DNA of 64,000 nt from Lepeophtheirus salmonis (lineage: Eukaryota > Arthropoda > Copepoda > Siphonostomatoida > Caligidae), in NCBI RefSeq assembly GCF_016086655.4, contig NC_052141.2, forward strand, positions 4,278,001 through 4,342,000, in the 5' to 3' direction. Each line of letters begins with the position of its first letter. Position 1 is the stretch's first letter. The translations under genes were made by a program, and so were the position numbers. This document shows, piece after piece, positions 22,634 to 33,967 of the stretch. The notes under the pieces are model-generated. The model was not told where the DNA came from. It worked only from the letters and a program-made list of their open reading frames with translations, and ran no database searches.

Positions 22634-24358
22634 TTATTTTCCGAATTCAAATTGAATTCCACTAAAGTCTGTTGAATTTTTAAAACCATCTTGAAGAATG
22701 ATGTTTTGTTGAAGAGACGAGAGCTTGATGCCGGTTGAAAGTCTTTGCTGAGAATGATTAGGTGAGGAATTAGGAGGCTGACTCACTGAGCCCGGCTGAA
22801 TCTTGACCAAGGAGTGATTCATTGATGTATGATTACTTAGATTATAGTTCACGAGGAATCCACTACTACCAACATGTGCTTGGGCTGAGCCGGCAGGAGA
22901 TGCCGTGAGTTGTTGCATGATTTGTTGTTGAGGTGGAGGAGAGGGCTTCAGAATGTTGGATGGAGAAGTCCTGACTCGACGAACAGTAGACTGTTGCTGC
23001 TGTTGTTGTTTGAGGATCCGTAGTCTATCCGGGCCTCCTCCGTTTGTCCTAATTACCCCCTGAGAAGAATATGCTAAGCGAAGAAGTTTTCTAGTAAAAG
23101 CATCTGACCTATTCGTCATTAAAGTATTTGCAATACGACGACCACCAAAGGAACAAACAGCTAAAGGCTTAGGATGATCTGTCGTATAAAATAGGTTTTC
23201 TTCCGAGGGTGGTGAATGCTGATGGATTATCGGTTGTTGCTGCTGAGAGGAAGGAGGAGGTGGAAGAGGAGATGCAGCGGCGGGTGCGACGACGACAGCG
23301 GCAGTAGGAATTATTCGAGGCAACGTCCCATTATGAACAGGTGGAGGTGGTAGAGGAGATGGTTGCTGCAATATTTCAACATGAGAGGATGCTGCAGCTT
23401 TAGCAGCAAGTGCAGCGGCCTCTTTAACTGCTTTATGCTCAATAACGAGCTCATCAAAGGATTTACTTCTCCCATTGATTTTTCTTTTAAGCAAAACAGA
23501 ATGAGATTTACAGAGGAGAGCTCGAGTACAGTGTTTTTTGCTGTCATTATCCCACACACCACAATGCTTGTCAGGATGATATTCCCGGTCTCTCGAATTT
23601 TGACGCCTCTCACTTCTCGGCTTTTTGTTGGGGGAGGGCTTGACTATATCGTTGGATATGTTAGATAAAAGAGCTGAACCTTGCGTTTTGTTAGGCAGTA
23701 GGATGCTATTCGATGGAGGGGGAGGTGGGGGAGGCAGAACTAAGGAACCAGATGACTCCTCGACCATCGCCATTAGATCTTTACTCATTCCAGCGGGAAG
23801 AGGCTCATTGTCTGGAATACTGATGACATTGTTCGTGGCAGATGTTGATTCCGCCACTTCTTCCACTACTTCCATTTTCATGGATAAAGGCTGAGAATTG
23901 GAAAGTTCTTCAACCTTAACAGGTGTCTTGATTCGTTGAGGTAATGAAGGACTCGTAGAACTACTACTACTATTACTAATAATTGGCGGTGGAGGAGTAT
24001 TATTGAAAATATCTTCTTTAATAAGATCAAGTGCAGAGGCCTTATCATTGAGCATGGCCTTTCGGGCATCTTTCTGTCTTTGAGACCCATGTCTTGCGAC
24101 GTTATGTGACTCAAAAGCTTCAAGTTTAATTCTTTTACCACATATTTCACAAATAACCAATAAAAAGTCATCTTGAGAAGGACAAATTCCAAATATGTGC
24201 ATATCCCTAGCTGGTAATTTCATGACATCGTCAGAACAAGAGTAGCTTTTCAATGGCGGTGGCGAAGGGGGCCGAGGTGAGTGTGATGGAGTTGAAGTCC
24301 CACTTATACCGTGGAAATGACTCCAACTTTGACCCGCTAAACTTCCGTGTATTGACAT
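22634..24358 (-). CDS. Atxn7: ataxin-7 homologue (SAGA deubiquitinase-module subunit)
   Basis: Ataxin-7/Sgf73 proteins anchor the histone H2B deubiquitinase module to the SAGA coactivator in the nucleus. The 574-residue frame is uninterrupted and starts at an ATG with no competing upstream start. Residues 46-91 form the first zinc finger, with MKLPARDMHIFGICPSQDDF and C70, C73, H85, H90. Residues 261-309 are the SCA7 domain, HPDKHCGVWD to FDELVIEHK, with C266, C277, C283 and H286. A conserved C-terminal block has PKPLAVCSFGGRRI (396-409). Linkers are Ser/Pro-rich with runs of Pro and a six-Gln run at 451-456; human ataxin-7 has its Gln tract near the N-terminus. The gene is on the same strand as the SERGEF-like gene, whose stop is 279 bp upstream. 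The stop codon is 2 bp from a miniature transposon. Confidence 0.92.
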   Translation of the reverse strand: MSIHGSLAGQSWSHFHGISGTSTPSHSPRPPSPPPLKSYSCSDDVMKLPARDMHIFGICPSQDDFLLVICEICGKRIKLEAFESHNVARHGSQRQKDARKAMLNDKASALDLIKEDIFNNTPPPPIISNSSSSSTSPSLPQRIKTPVKVEELSNSQPLSMKMEVVEEVAESTSATNNVISIPDNEPLPAGMSKDLMAMVEESSGSLVLPPPPPPPSNSILLPNKTQGSALLSNISNDIVKPSPNKKPRSERRQNSRDREYHPDKHCGVWDNDSKKHCTRALLCKSHSVLLKRKINGRSKSFDELVIEHKAVKEAAALAAKAAASSHVEILQQPSPLPPPPVHNGTLPRIIPTAAVVVAPAAASPLPPPPSSQQQQPIIHQHSPPSEENLFYTTDHPKPLAVCSFGGRRIANTLMTNRSDAFTRKLLRLAYSSQGVIRTNGGGPDRLRILKQQQQQQSTVRRVRTSPSNILKPSPPPQQQIMQQLTASPAGSAQAHVGSSGFLVNYNLSNHTSMNHSLVKIQPGSVSQPPNSSPNHSQQRLSTGIKLSSLQQNIILQDGFKNSTDFSGIQFEFGK

Positions 24359-24449
24359 TTTAGTTTAATAGATCACTCTTGTTCCAAGAGCAAATAGAGA
24401 CATCAAAAATAGTCGTTGCCACCTTATTCCGCCAGAAGCCGTCGTACTC

Positions 24450-24455
24450 TTTATT
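24450..24455 (-). terminator. candidate poly(A) signal for the SERGEF-like gene
   Basis: AATAAA about 185 nt downstream of the SERGEF-like stop codon, in the 279-bp gap that must also hold the ataxin-7 promoter or 5' leader. Positional support only. Confidence 0.3.
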
Positions 24456-24637
24456 TTTCTTCATGTAACTTATTTAGTTTCGTTTTTTCTTTGAAATTCT
24501 GAAAAAAAAAAATAGGAGATCATAAGTAAAAAAAAAAGATACATAACAATTCATTTTTCAGGTCAATTATACATATATATAAATGTATTTCAGTTTATCA
24601 ATTACTCAGGTTGTTATAAAAATATTATCTAAAGCAA

Positions 24638-26300
24638 TTAGTTTGTGCAAAGCACAGCCAGGGAATGACCAGGGCCAGCTCTGATAAGTCTTATATTTTC
24701 TCTGTTGATAGATAAGTTAGAAAATTTGATAGGAGAGGCTTTAAGTACGTTCTCAGTACTTCCATCACCACAATTCCCATGTTCATTCCAACCCCAGGAA
24801 ACTAATTCGCCATTCACTACTCCGATAACATGTTCAGAACCAGATGAAATATCTGTACATTGTTCCAAGTTCTTTCCACTTATTTGTCCATAATTATTTC
24901 GACCCCAACACATTACTCTTCCATGGTGGGAAAGTGAGACACCATGAGTCCAACCACATGCCACTTTGACAATGGGATCGATTTGGGCATTGACACTGAT
25001 AGGCATTTGCAACTGTCCGAATTTATCGTCTCCAAATCCAACTATTTTGTAATTTTCGCACAGGCAAAGACTAAAATTCTGACCCGTAGATATCTGAAGG
25101 ATTTTAGTACTAATTGGTACGAACGTAGGGTAAAAAATATTGGAGCGCTCTTCTAGTCCAAGCTGTTTCTTACGATTACAACCAACTCCAAAGACATTTC
25201 CTTGACAAGTTAGAAATAAAGTGTGCCTAAGACCACAAGCAACTTCTTTAATCCCTTCTTTCACAAAGTCAAAATGACTAATAGTTGTAATACTCATGGA
25301 GCTTTTTATTTCTTTATTCAAAGCAATTTGACCAAAGGCATTAGATCCAGCAACACCAATCTCATGATTACTGTAGAAATAGCTAAAGTCCCATCCAGCT
25401 GAAATTCGTACACTGTCAGAAATCAACAACTTTCTAGGTATTAATGTCCAACTTGATACTTTTGATGATGATTCAGGCCCAAGGCCAAGTTGTCCTTGAT
25501 CATTTCTGCCAGCACCATACAAATATCCTTCTTCGCACGAAATGAGCGTATGTCCACCACCTGATTAATGTAAATCTAACCCTCAGTTTAAAATTTGGAA
25601 AAAAACAAACAAACAACATATTTAATGATTTAGGGCCAATGACTACTACCACTTAAAGTTTTATTTATCAGATGTAGGAGCTTGGAATGGTTATTGAGAT
25701 TGATGTTTATAAAAGAAAAATCAACACAAATGATGAATGTGCACGAGAATAAAGGGATTCGCGGGGAAATGAGTGTAGAGTGATTATTGCAGAATAGATA
25801 TAATAAGTGGTAATTGCTTATACACAGTAAATGGAAACTTGTAGTAAGTGCCATTAACTCATCTCGCAAGAAAGGGTGTCATTGAATAGATGAAATGATG
25901 GCTGACAGCCAGGCGGAGCTCATAACTCAGAGACGAAAAACCAGGAAATCTTCATACCATTTCAAAAATCGAGTCTTTTAAAGTTTTAAATGTATCAAAA
26001 ATTGGGAAAACTTGGCATGAATAAAAGAAACAGAAAAAATAAAACAACATGAAAGAAATGGATCTAAAGATTGAGCAACTGAATAAAAACCAATTATTTC
26101 CGTGTTTAATAATAATTAATATCTAAAAAGGAAGTCAAACAAAAATTGAGGGCTAGATATGAACCAAGAGCAGCGTCCAAAAGCATGGAAGATCCGGGAA
26201 TACCAGACTTTACTGGAACGTGTGATTCATCGGAGTTAAAATCCTCTATACCAAGTTGTCCATGAGAATTGGAACCCCAGCACCATAGTTCTTCATTCAT
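24638..26300 (-). CDS. Sergef: SERGEF-like RCC1 seven-blade propeller protein
   Basis: Family members (DelGEF) are RCC1-repeat proteins linked to secretion through the exocyst. Exon 1 is 26300-26165 and exon 2 is 25560-24638, giving 352 residues. RCC1 motifs appear in order: WGSNSHGQLG (8-17), GAGRNDQGQLGLG (61-73), GSNAFGQIALN, GVGCNRKKQLGLE, GFGDDKFGQLQ, WGRNNYGQISGK and WGWNEHGNCGDG, with ACGLRHTL, ACGWTHGV and AGPGHSLAV between blades. The last blade closely follows the SERGEF pattern (SWGWNEHG.CGDG then GAGHSLAL). The acceptor is good (TTAATCAG), but the only donor keeping the GGGHTLIS frame is GTTCAT, which is weak. In-frame codons continue upstream of the ATG, so a longer N-terminus is possible. 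It lacks the long C-terminal tail of the mammalian protein. Confidence 0.85.
25561..26164 (-). other. intron of the SERGEF-like gene
   Basis: A 604-bp intron. A 79-codon minus-strand frame inside it is hydrophobic and without motifs, and is not called. Confidence 0.55.
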
Positions 26301-27719
26301 TGGATCCGATTCATAGGGAATCCACGAAATAAAGCGACCTTTTTTTAAGGAATATCCATGAAAGAAAAAAAAGGAACGATCCTTGGTATGTTTTGATTCA
26401 CGTGGGGATCCCGTAAGAACCTATTTCCATTGGACTACTCAGTAATCTCTGCCTCAGTCTAGTCATTTAATAACTCAACGTCTGATTGGTTGGAACCCGC
26501 TCTTCAAACTTTTATTGCCTTTTCCTTCTCTTTTTTCCGTTTAATGGAATAAAAAATAGAGATGCACCTCTCCTTTTTCAAGCAAACTTTTTTTTTCTTC
26601 TCTGCTAGGGGCTGAGGGTTCCGTCGATTTATATTTATATTATTAATTTGAGTCCAGTAATTTTTTAAAGAATAATTATTTAAATGGTTAATTGAACATT
26701 AATATAACTTCACTAAGGCAAAATATGCGAAAAAGGTTAATATATACATATATTTAAAGTTGGCCTTGACTGAAGGTCATTCAAAACATTCACAATAGTT
26801 AAGTATCTTAATCAATCTCGGAGAAAATATTAGTTTGCAACTAGATATTATTAAAAGTAATAAATAGAACTAATATGTCCCCTTTTAATTTAACGTGTTT
26901 ACAGTTAATAATTGTAATAGATCCTTACTGTAGTTCAAAAAATTCTTAAAAAACGACAGAAATATTATCATTTTCAGAGTTAAAAGAATATTATGTTGAT
27001 CACTCTGGAAGGCATGCTATTCGCTACTACCTGGATCAAGCTAACAAGACTAAATAACACTGGCAAAAAGGATTTATTCTTTATAAATATATACATATAT
27101 ATATATTAATGTATAATGAGGGTTTTTTTTGTCCCTAAAAACTCATTTAAGAGATCAAAACAATATATTTCTTAATTATGATTAATATTAGAACTCTACT
27201 CCTTTCTTCAAAAAGAAAAAAATCAAGATAAATAACAAAAAAAAAGATGTATTTAATTAGTCTTCTAATAAATAAATTGCTCCTTCAATGTGATCATTAG
27301 AATAATGTTCATTTTTCTTACCTTGAAAAGTGATTGAAGAATTAATGGGGGCTTTATATCTGACCAAAAAATTAATTAATTTATTATTCATTATTACATT
27401 GGTTCTTGATATTTTAAATGTGTGGTTTCGAATTTTTTGTATTCGGGCCCTCAAGAGGCTTCTTTAGAGTCAAAACCAATTGATAATTTTAACATTTAAA
27501 CTTTCAAAAATTAATTTCCCATGCTCTAGGATCTTATGCACTATAAGAGGATGAGTATACGAGGAGGTCCAGCATTTAATAACGTAAAACAATATGACCT
27601 TAGGCGAGGGATATACATTTTGTAGTTTCAACTTGAAGAGTGTTTTTTATTATCCGAAGCTATTATTATTAGGATTGTAAATCGTAAGCATTATAAGCAT
27701 GTAAAAAAAATTAAGGCTA
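26301..27719. other. upstream of the SERGEF-like gene, no gene seen
   Basis: Begins with the presumed promoter and 5' leader of the SERGEF-like gene. It then becomes AT-rich, with a (TA)n-like microsatellite near 27085-27110. Nothing else is supported. Confidence 0.4.
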
Positions 27720-28055
27720 ATGTGCTATGTCCTTTTATTAGATTGTCTACAAGCTGCTATGAGCAGAGAGAAATATATACAAGTCCCACTCTGTAGTATG
27801 CAAGGAGATAGACAGGAATGACTCCATTTTCAATTATCAATTCTACTCTGAGTCCAACGGGGACTTACACTTATAACTCCCAACAGCTCTTCAGTCTTAT
27901 TCTCTGTCCATTAGTTATTACTTTATACTTTGATGGTATCTCCTCAAAGAACAATGATAACAGCTTTAGAAAATAAAAACACTCTGTTCAGGTTGCCAGA
28001 AACAACATAACTCCCACAGTAAAAAATGCTTAGGAATTATAACCCTAATCACTAG
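27720..28055 (-). mobile_element. worn fragment of the fold-back family, left-arm orientation
   Basis: Contains CAATTCTACTCTGAGTCCAA and GACTTACACTTATAACTC, both found in the left arm of the element at 9360. These are followed by the AACACTCTGTTCAGGTTGCC and CACAGTAAAAAATGCTTAGG blocks associated with that family. Boundaries are approximate. Confidence 0.45.
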
Positions 28056-28679
28056 GAGAGTAATTCCGTAAATTTTATTAACAAAAAAAAAGATGAGTTT
28101 TTCCCCCTATGCCATAGATTTCGATTTTGTTAAAACCAAAATTAGATATGTATCTATGTAATGAGCTTAAGTTATAAATTTCATTGCTAAAATTGATTGA
28201 TATCACGAGATATGAAATTCAACCCTGATTTTCTACCAAGCATTCCACTCAAAGTTCGTTCCGATTTTTTCTTAAGGTATAAGATCAAATTCATCATTGT
28301 TGATTATATATAAATCAAATACTATATTTTTATTTTCAACAAATTGTCTGAGACTCCTGTATTGAGTAATAACGTATACCTGATCCGGATCCTCGATCCC
28401 TTTATAATTACGCTAATAGAAATAGCCTCATTGATTATAAAAATTGGTTTAAGGTACCATTAGAGTGTATAGTTCAAATACTTTCACTCATGAAATTTTC
28501 TTTTTTTAGTAATCTTTGCTTAAATGAAGATATTAACATTTAAAATTTAATATGATCATATATATAGATGTGAAAATGGTCTAAATCCGGCATAGTGAGA
28601 GTAAAATATAAGTGTACGTTGCCAACTTTGATATACGACATAATATTATTTGTTCACAATAAAGACTATAGTTAGTGAT
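28056..28679. other. intergenic, nothing seen
   Basis: AT-rich sequence without a supported frame or recognisable repeat. Confidence 0.4.
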
Positions 28680-29075
28680 ATAATTCGAGTTCATTTTTTA
28701 GCTGGTTCACTTTTTTTTGGAATTGGTAATCGGAGGAATTAATTTTCTATTCATGAGCTTTTGTCATTATTATTTAACTCCTGAGTAGTCAACTTTCTAT
28801 CCTATTTATATTTAAAACCTGATTGAACATTTGTGTGTGCTCATAAAAGGCGTAGAGTAACCTCGAGGATTTGTTGCAGAGTTATAATTGTATGTCCCTG
28901 TTGGACTCAGAGTAGAATTGAGGATCGACATACAGTAATTATTGCCAATGTTCTTGTTTATTTTCTTATGTTATAGATGATAGGAGTTAATCAAATGAAA
29001 CGTAGGCCAGCTAAGATGCTCTCCCTTGAGACATTCTTCAAATTGTCAGTGTTGCCATGTTGATTTTTAGTTTTT
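28680..29075 (+). mobile_element. single right arm of the fold-back family
   Basis: Closely parallels 9810-10180. It shares TTTTTTAGCTGG, TTGTCATTATTATTTAA, CTGAGTAGT, GTGTGTGCTCATAAAAG, GAGTAGAATTG.GGATCGACAT, AAACGTA..CCAGCTAAG and GCCATGTTGATTTT in the same order and spacing. The partner arm is missing. Confidence 0.65.
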
Positions 29076-29724
29076 TAACAAGCCCAAAATGCCCACGATT
29101 TTCATCCATAATTTTAGGAGTAAAGATTGCATTGTTTTAATATTTTTCGGAAGTTTTATAATAATATTCCAGCAACCTCTCTAATTTTGGTATTAAATTA
29201 CTGTAAATTAAACTGGATATTAGAATAAGGTATCATTCAAAGACCAGTTTAAAATAAGTTGTTGAAATCAATAACATTTATCAACAATACTGGATATATT
29301 AGTTCAATTTACCTGTAACTTATCAGCAATCCATCGTAAATAATTCATACGATATCATAATGGCTAAGTCATGTAGTTATTTATAATTTAAGTTACAATT
29401 TAAAAAAATAGTGTTTAAGTAAATGATTGTCTTTCAACTAGAAAATAGTGAAATTATAGTTTAGGTATCCCGTAGAACCGGGCCTGGGAGGATAGAGTAA
29501 TATTCAACAGTAGTATCTCAGGGAAAACTCAATAGGATTTTAATCGAAAAACATAGCTGAAAGCTTTATGAAATGTGAAAAATCCATGAATCAAAGCAAA
29601 GTTTAATCACAAGAAAACGATGCTACGGAGGAATTTGAATTTTTGGACAGAAATTCTACATCATCTCAGTGTTTAACATTTGAAATCATGTCAGGTTTTG
29701 ACTAGCTAGATGACGCCCTAGTAG
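29076..29724. other. intergenic, nothing seen
   Basis: AT-rich sequence with no supported gene or matched repeat. Confidence 0.4.
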
Positions 29725-30054
29725 CTATTTTTGTACATTATAATTCTTGTTATAATTTTAAGTCATGAATGGACACAGAGTAGTATTAAAGATCGACATT
29801 TGAGGCCAATGTCTTTGTTTATTTCCTTATCCTCCTCCCCCTCATGTCAGCTGGTAGCTGATTTAATGAAATATCGAGAACGATCAACTGATTTCCTCCA
29901 AAACATTCTTCAAATTGTAGGGTTACTACGTTGATTTTCGCTTTTTTCACATGCCCAAAATCCTCTCAATTAGCATCACTGCTTATAACTCCCCACCAAA
30001 TCCTCAGCGTTACACTTGATTTTTCATGAGCGCACAAACTCGTGGTTACACTAT
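29725..30054 (+). mobile_element. fold-back family fragments
   Basis: Contains pieces of the right arm in order (CATTATAATTCTTGTTATAA, GAGTAGTATTAAAGATCGACAT, AACATTCTTCAAATT, TACGTTGATTTTCGC). These are followed by TAACTCCCCACCAAATCCTC and TTTTTCATGAGCGCACA, which also occur beside family copies at 57740-57800. Confidence 0.5.
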
Positions 30055-30685
30055 CAGGCACGTTCGCACGGGTTGGGCTAGAGGGGTTATAGACCCTCCC
30101 TAAATTAAGAATTTTTGGTTGCTACTAGATTTTTTTTTTGGTCTGGATGTAAAAATTTTATAGGGATAAAAATGATTTTTTGGAAATTTATTTTATTTAA
30201 AAAAAAAGTCATTTTGCTGAAATATGCATTAGAGCAAAAAAATTAAATTTGAAATTTTGTATGCATAGCTATGGATTTTTGAAATTGGTTTCCAAAAAAT
30301 TTAATAATTGAAATTTATTATTAACTATTTTTGCAAAAAAAAAAATAGATTTTTGTAAATAGCTTTAGATTTTTAATTTTTTTTACGAAAAAATTTAATA
30401 CATTTAATCTCATTTTTGAATTTTTTTTTGAAAAAATTTAATAGTTGAAATTTATTTACAAAATTTTTTTTTTTTTTTGTGAACGACTGTGGATTTTAAA
30501 ATTTTTTTCCAAAAAAATGTATTTTTTTGGGATCAACTGAGGAATTGTGATACCTATTGGGTTTTGGGGATTTTTTTCTAAGAATTTTAATTTGGGGATT
30601 TAAAAAAAAAAAATTTGAACCCCCCTTACCAAAAAAAAAAATAAAATAAAAAAATATATATATTATAATCCTGCGGACGCCCCTG
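30055..30685 (-). mobile_element. AT-rich non-autonomous element (copy 4, inverted)
   Basis: The best-bounded copy. The left end CAGGCACGTTCGCACGGG and the right end CCTGCGGACGCCCCTG are the family ends in inverted orientation. A perfect 5-bp direct repeat ACTAT lies at 30050-30054 and 30686-30690, a probable target duplication. The core is the usual A/T unit with TGTGAACGACTGTGGATTTT. Minus-strand frames across it are not genes. Confidence 0.65.
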
Positions 30686-31009
30686 ACTATATATTTAGTT
30701 GTTCTCTTCACAAGAATGAAAGAATAATGAGAAATATTCTCGCACTTGTTCCTTGTCCTATTTTGTAAAAGTCTACTTTTTAAACAGTTTGAAGACTGGG
30801 TTGACCAGAAAAATATAAAAGAATTTAAAAAGTGCATGCATTCGTTTTCACCTTTCATATTGAATAATATATATATATGTATATAATATTTCCCGTTACT
30901 TTACCCTTTGAACTGCATAGTATTTGTGTATTTTTCATTTGATACTGTATTTAAAATGCATAATTCTCAAGGTAATTGCCTTATGGATTTATAACACATA
31001 ACCGAGCAC

Positions 31010-31866
31010 AGTATAATTATTATACATTATGTTCACTGAAATCTGAACACTTACTAATTCAATAATTAATGAAGGTTGAGAGATTGTAATTAATTCATAT
31101 TTCGATATATCAAAGCATAAACAATTAGTTACAAAACAAAACAAACATAAGCTCTCTATCTTACGTACAAGTCGAGAAAATGACACTTGAACGTGATGCA
31201 CGAATTTCCATTCGCGCCCTCCAAGCTGTTGGGTGTCTCTAAGGCCACATTCTACGCCGTCAGTAAGTCCTAAACGTTGGAGAAGAAAAAGGACTCTCTC
31301 AAAAAGATCAAACTGGACTCAGAGGAGTTAAAGAAAAAATCCCAGGCAAATCTCCTCAAGTGTATGAGGGCCCATAGAAGAGATCTCGGGATTTCACACC
31401 AGAATGTCAAGAAAGCTTTCAAAAAATGGATGGGCAGAGCCTTGGGAGAGTGGAGAGACCACTTTTCACACCAGCAATGAAATGAACCAATCTCCTCCTT
31501 TACAAGACTCTTTTGAATGAGTCTTTTAACTCTTTTTTCACACTTTAGACACCCCTACGCCCCTGATGCTAGCCCCCTCGACTACACCACTGGAGTCCTT
31601 AATCTAAAGAATGATACCCTCAATGCCACTGTCAGCCAGCACTGGGACGACATGACAGAGGAATACATCCACAGCTGGTGGCAGGTCTTCAACCACCACC
31701 TGGAAGCCATCATTGCCGCTACGGGTGGCTACATTGATGATTAAGAGAGCTCAGACACACATCTTTTTCCAGTATTAATTTTGTTTAAATTCTATGTTTA
31801 ATTAATAAATTATATCTTGTTGAAGTGTAAAATTCAAAGGGGTTCCAATTTTAATTGTCTACTCGG
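31010..31866 (+). mobile_element. internally deleted mariner-type element (copy 1)
   Basis: Matches the copy at 56255 from the GAACACTTACTAATTCAATA region onward. The start of a transposase is visible (TTGAACGTGATGCACGAATT coding side, an HTH-like stretch ending VSKATFYAVSKS). A C-terminal part follows: YAPDASPLDYT, then HHLEAIIAATGGYIDD. The catalytic centre between them is largely missing. The right end CTACTCGG is followed by TA. The first few dozen bases of the left end have diverged. Confidence 0.6.
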
Positions 31867-31867
31867 T

Positions 31868-33840
31868 ATTTTTATATATTTATAGGACTTTTAAGACAAG
31901 ACAGGTTGATATCCTTTTATATATTATTTGAAAACTTTGATGAAATACATACAGTGCTTTATGTACTACCTCGATCATTCTAGTGGCTTCCAAGTCACTC
32001 GAGGAACATCGGCAGCTACCGTTCAAATTGTTGTCAAAACTGTAGGAGGCCGGACTTCCTCTCTCCGGGGAGAAGTGTGAATGTGGGAAACACGCATTGA
32101 ATTTCCTTGGACATAGAGTGGCAACAAAGGGAATTAGACCTCTAAATGATCGTGTAGAAGCGGTAAGGTATCTTCTTCCTCTTAAGTTTTCCTAGGTTGG
32201 ATGCATTACTATTCCAGATTTGTTACCGATCTCGCACAATGGATTGGAAAACTACATCCGCTGTTGCGCAAGCATTCAAAATTTTATTGGGAAGCCGAGC
32301 TTGATGAGCCCTTCCAGAAAATAAAGATTCCTCTGTTGGATCGGATTTTGTTAACTTTTTGTTTTGAAAGTTCGCCTATGGCACTCACAAACGACACTTC
32401 GTTGAAAGGTATAGATGTTTCGCTTGAGTAGTGGGTGGAGGGTCCTTGGGCTCCTTCAGCGTTTTGGTCCAAATCCCTCACCCCAACACAACAGAATTAT
32501 TCTGCGTTCAATACGGAACTTCTGGCTGTTAAGGAAGCGTTATCCCACTTCTGTTGGTCCTTAGAGGGGGTTAAATTCCCAATATTTACTGATCACAAGC
32601 CGTTGGTACCGGCTCTTGTATCTTGTAAGCCATCCATTCATAGCAGAGTTTCACTGCAAGATCCTTTACAAGTCGGGCAAGTCCAATTTTTGTGGCGTAC
32701 AAATTATAGCGGCTCTTAGCACCGGTCAAAACAGAGGCATTTCCCTTCATTTTCTGATCTTGGAAGTTTGGATTTTAAATCTGAGCAATTTACGATGCAA
32801 GATTTTGGGAATGAAAGACGCTTGGGTTTTGGGTCACAAGAACACTTTAGTCGTCTGGAGAGCTAAGGAAAAAAAAATTTAAAAGCACACATGGGGCTCT
32901 GAGATCCAGGATTTAAGTTGACTCTCTGTTAAGTGGCGAAGTTATTTGCATGGCTATGTCTGACTGCTGACTTCAAGTTTTGGACTAGTGAGTGTTTGCT
33001 CTGTCAAAAAAACAAGCCCTCAGTTCACACAAAACCTAATGGCACAAAGCCATTAAATCAGAATCCCGGTAGGCTAAATACCGTCCACATCGACCTCGTT
33101 GGCCACTGTCTCTATCAAAGGGATATCGATTTCTACTAATGGTTTTGGATAGAACTACAAAATCTAAAGCAGAAACTATATGAACGCCTTTTTTGTAGGA
33201 TAGGTATCGAGATATGGATTCCCTCAGACCCTACGCTCAGATTGGGGAGCTCAATTTACTGGTTGCCTATGGAAACGCTTCGGGCAAATCCTCGGTTCGA
33301 GTAGCCTATTCACCATCTCGTGTCACCCTGAGATCCATAGCATTATTGAGAGGTTTCATAGGACTTTGAAGACTTCTCTCGGTTCAAGAATGAACCAGGA
33401 AGGTGAATCTTGTTTAGACCCTCTTCCATTTGTGATTTTGGGTTTCGTTTTGCCTTCCCAGCTATTCCAGGAGCAACATTTTTTCAAATGGGCAATGTCT
33501 TAGGTTCAGCTCCGTGGTTACCGTTATTGTTAACCGAAGGCACTGGTGCTCCCAACGATAAGAGCTTTTATGTGAGCTCCAATGAGATGAAACATGCTAA
33601 ACCAAGAGTTACAACTGAGCCTCCGGCGGGAGCGAGAGCCGCGTTTGAAGTAGGTCAGAAATAAGCCAATAAAACCATCCCTGGCTCCTACATATTTTTG
33701 TCCTTTTAAAGTCTTGTCTAATTCGGAGAGAACCTTTAGTCTGGACATGGGACATCAAACCAACTTCGTGTCAACCACTTGAAACCGGCTTTCAGAGTTA
33801 TGAATATTCTTCTTTCATACAAGGACCAGTCTTCGTGATA
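31868..33840 (+). pseudogene. decayed Ty3/gypsy retrotransposon pol region
   Basis: In order and in shifting frames: the end of reverse transcriptase (ILVASKSLEEH, then GKHALNFLGHRVATKGI and PLNDRVEAV), the RT connection (YYSRFVTDLAQW, PLLRKHSKFYW), RNase H (QQNYSAFNTELLAVKEAL, FTDHKPLVPAL), and an integrase zinc-finger region (CLLCQKNKPSVHTKP). The integrase core follows, with SDWGAQFTG and HSIIERFHRTLKTSLGSRM carrying the Asp and Glu, and a tail ending near 33840. Many stops and frameshifts. No LTRs, gag or protease were found. It begins immediately after the TA at the end of the mariner derivative, so one may have landed in the other. Confidence 0.75.
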
Positions 33841-33967
33841 ATAATCTGCATCTAATAATTATATATTTTTATTTAATCCATATTTCGTTTTACCTTATTA
33901 ATTTATTTGCATGTAACTCATTTAACTATTTTACACACAAAATTAATGGGCCGTAAGTGACGCAGAC

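Noticed and set aside
23311..24192. Several 89-104-codon frames within the ataxin-7 exon on both strands
   Set aside because: Out-of-frame shadows of a well-supported conserved protein.
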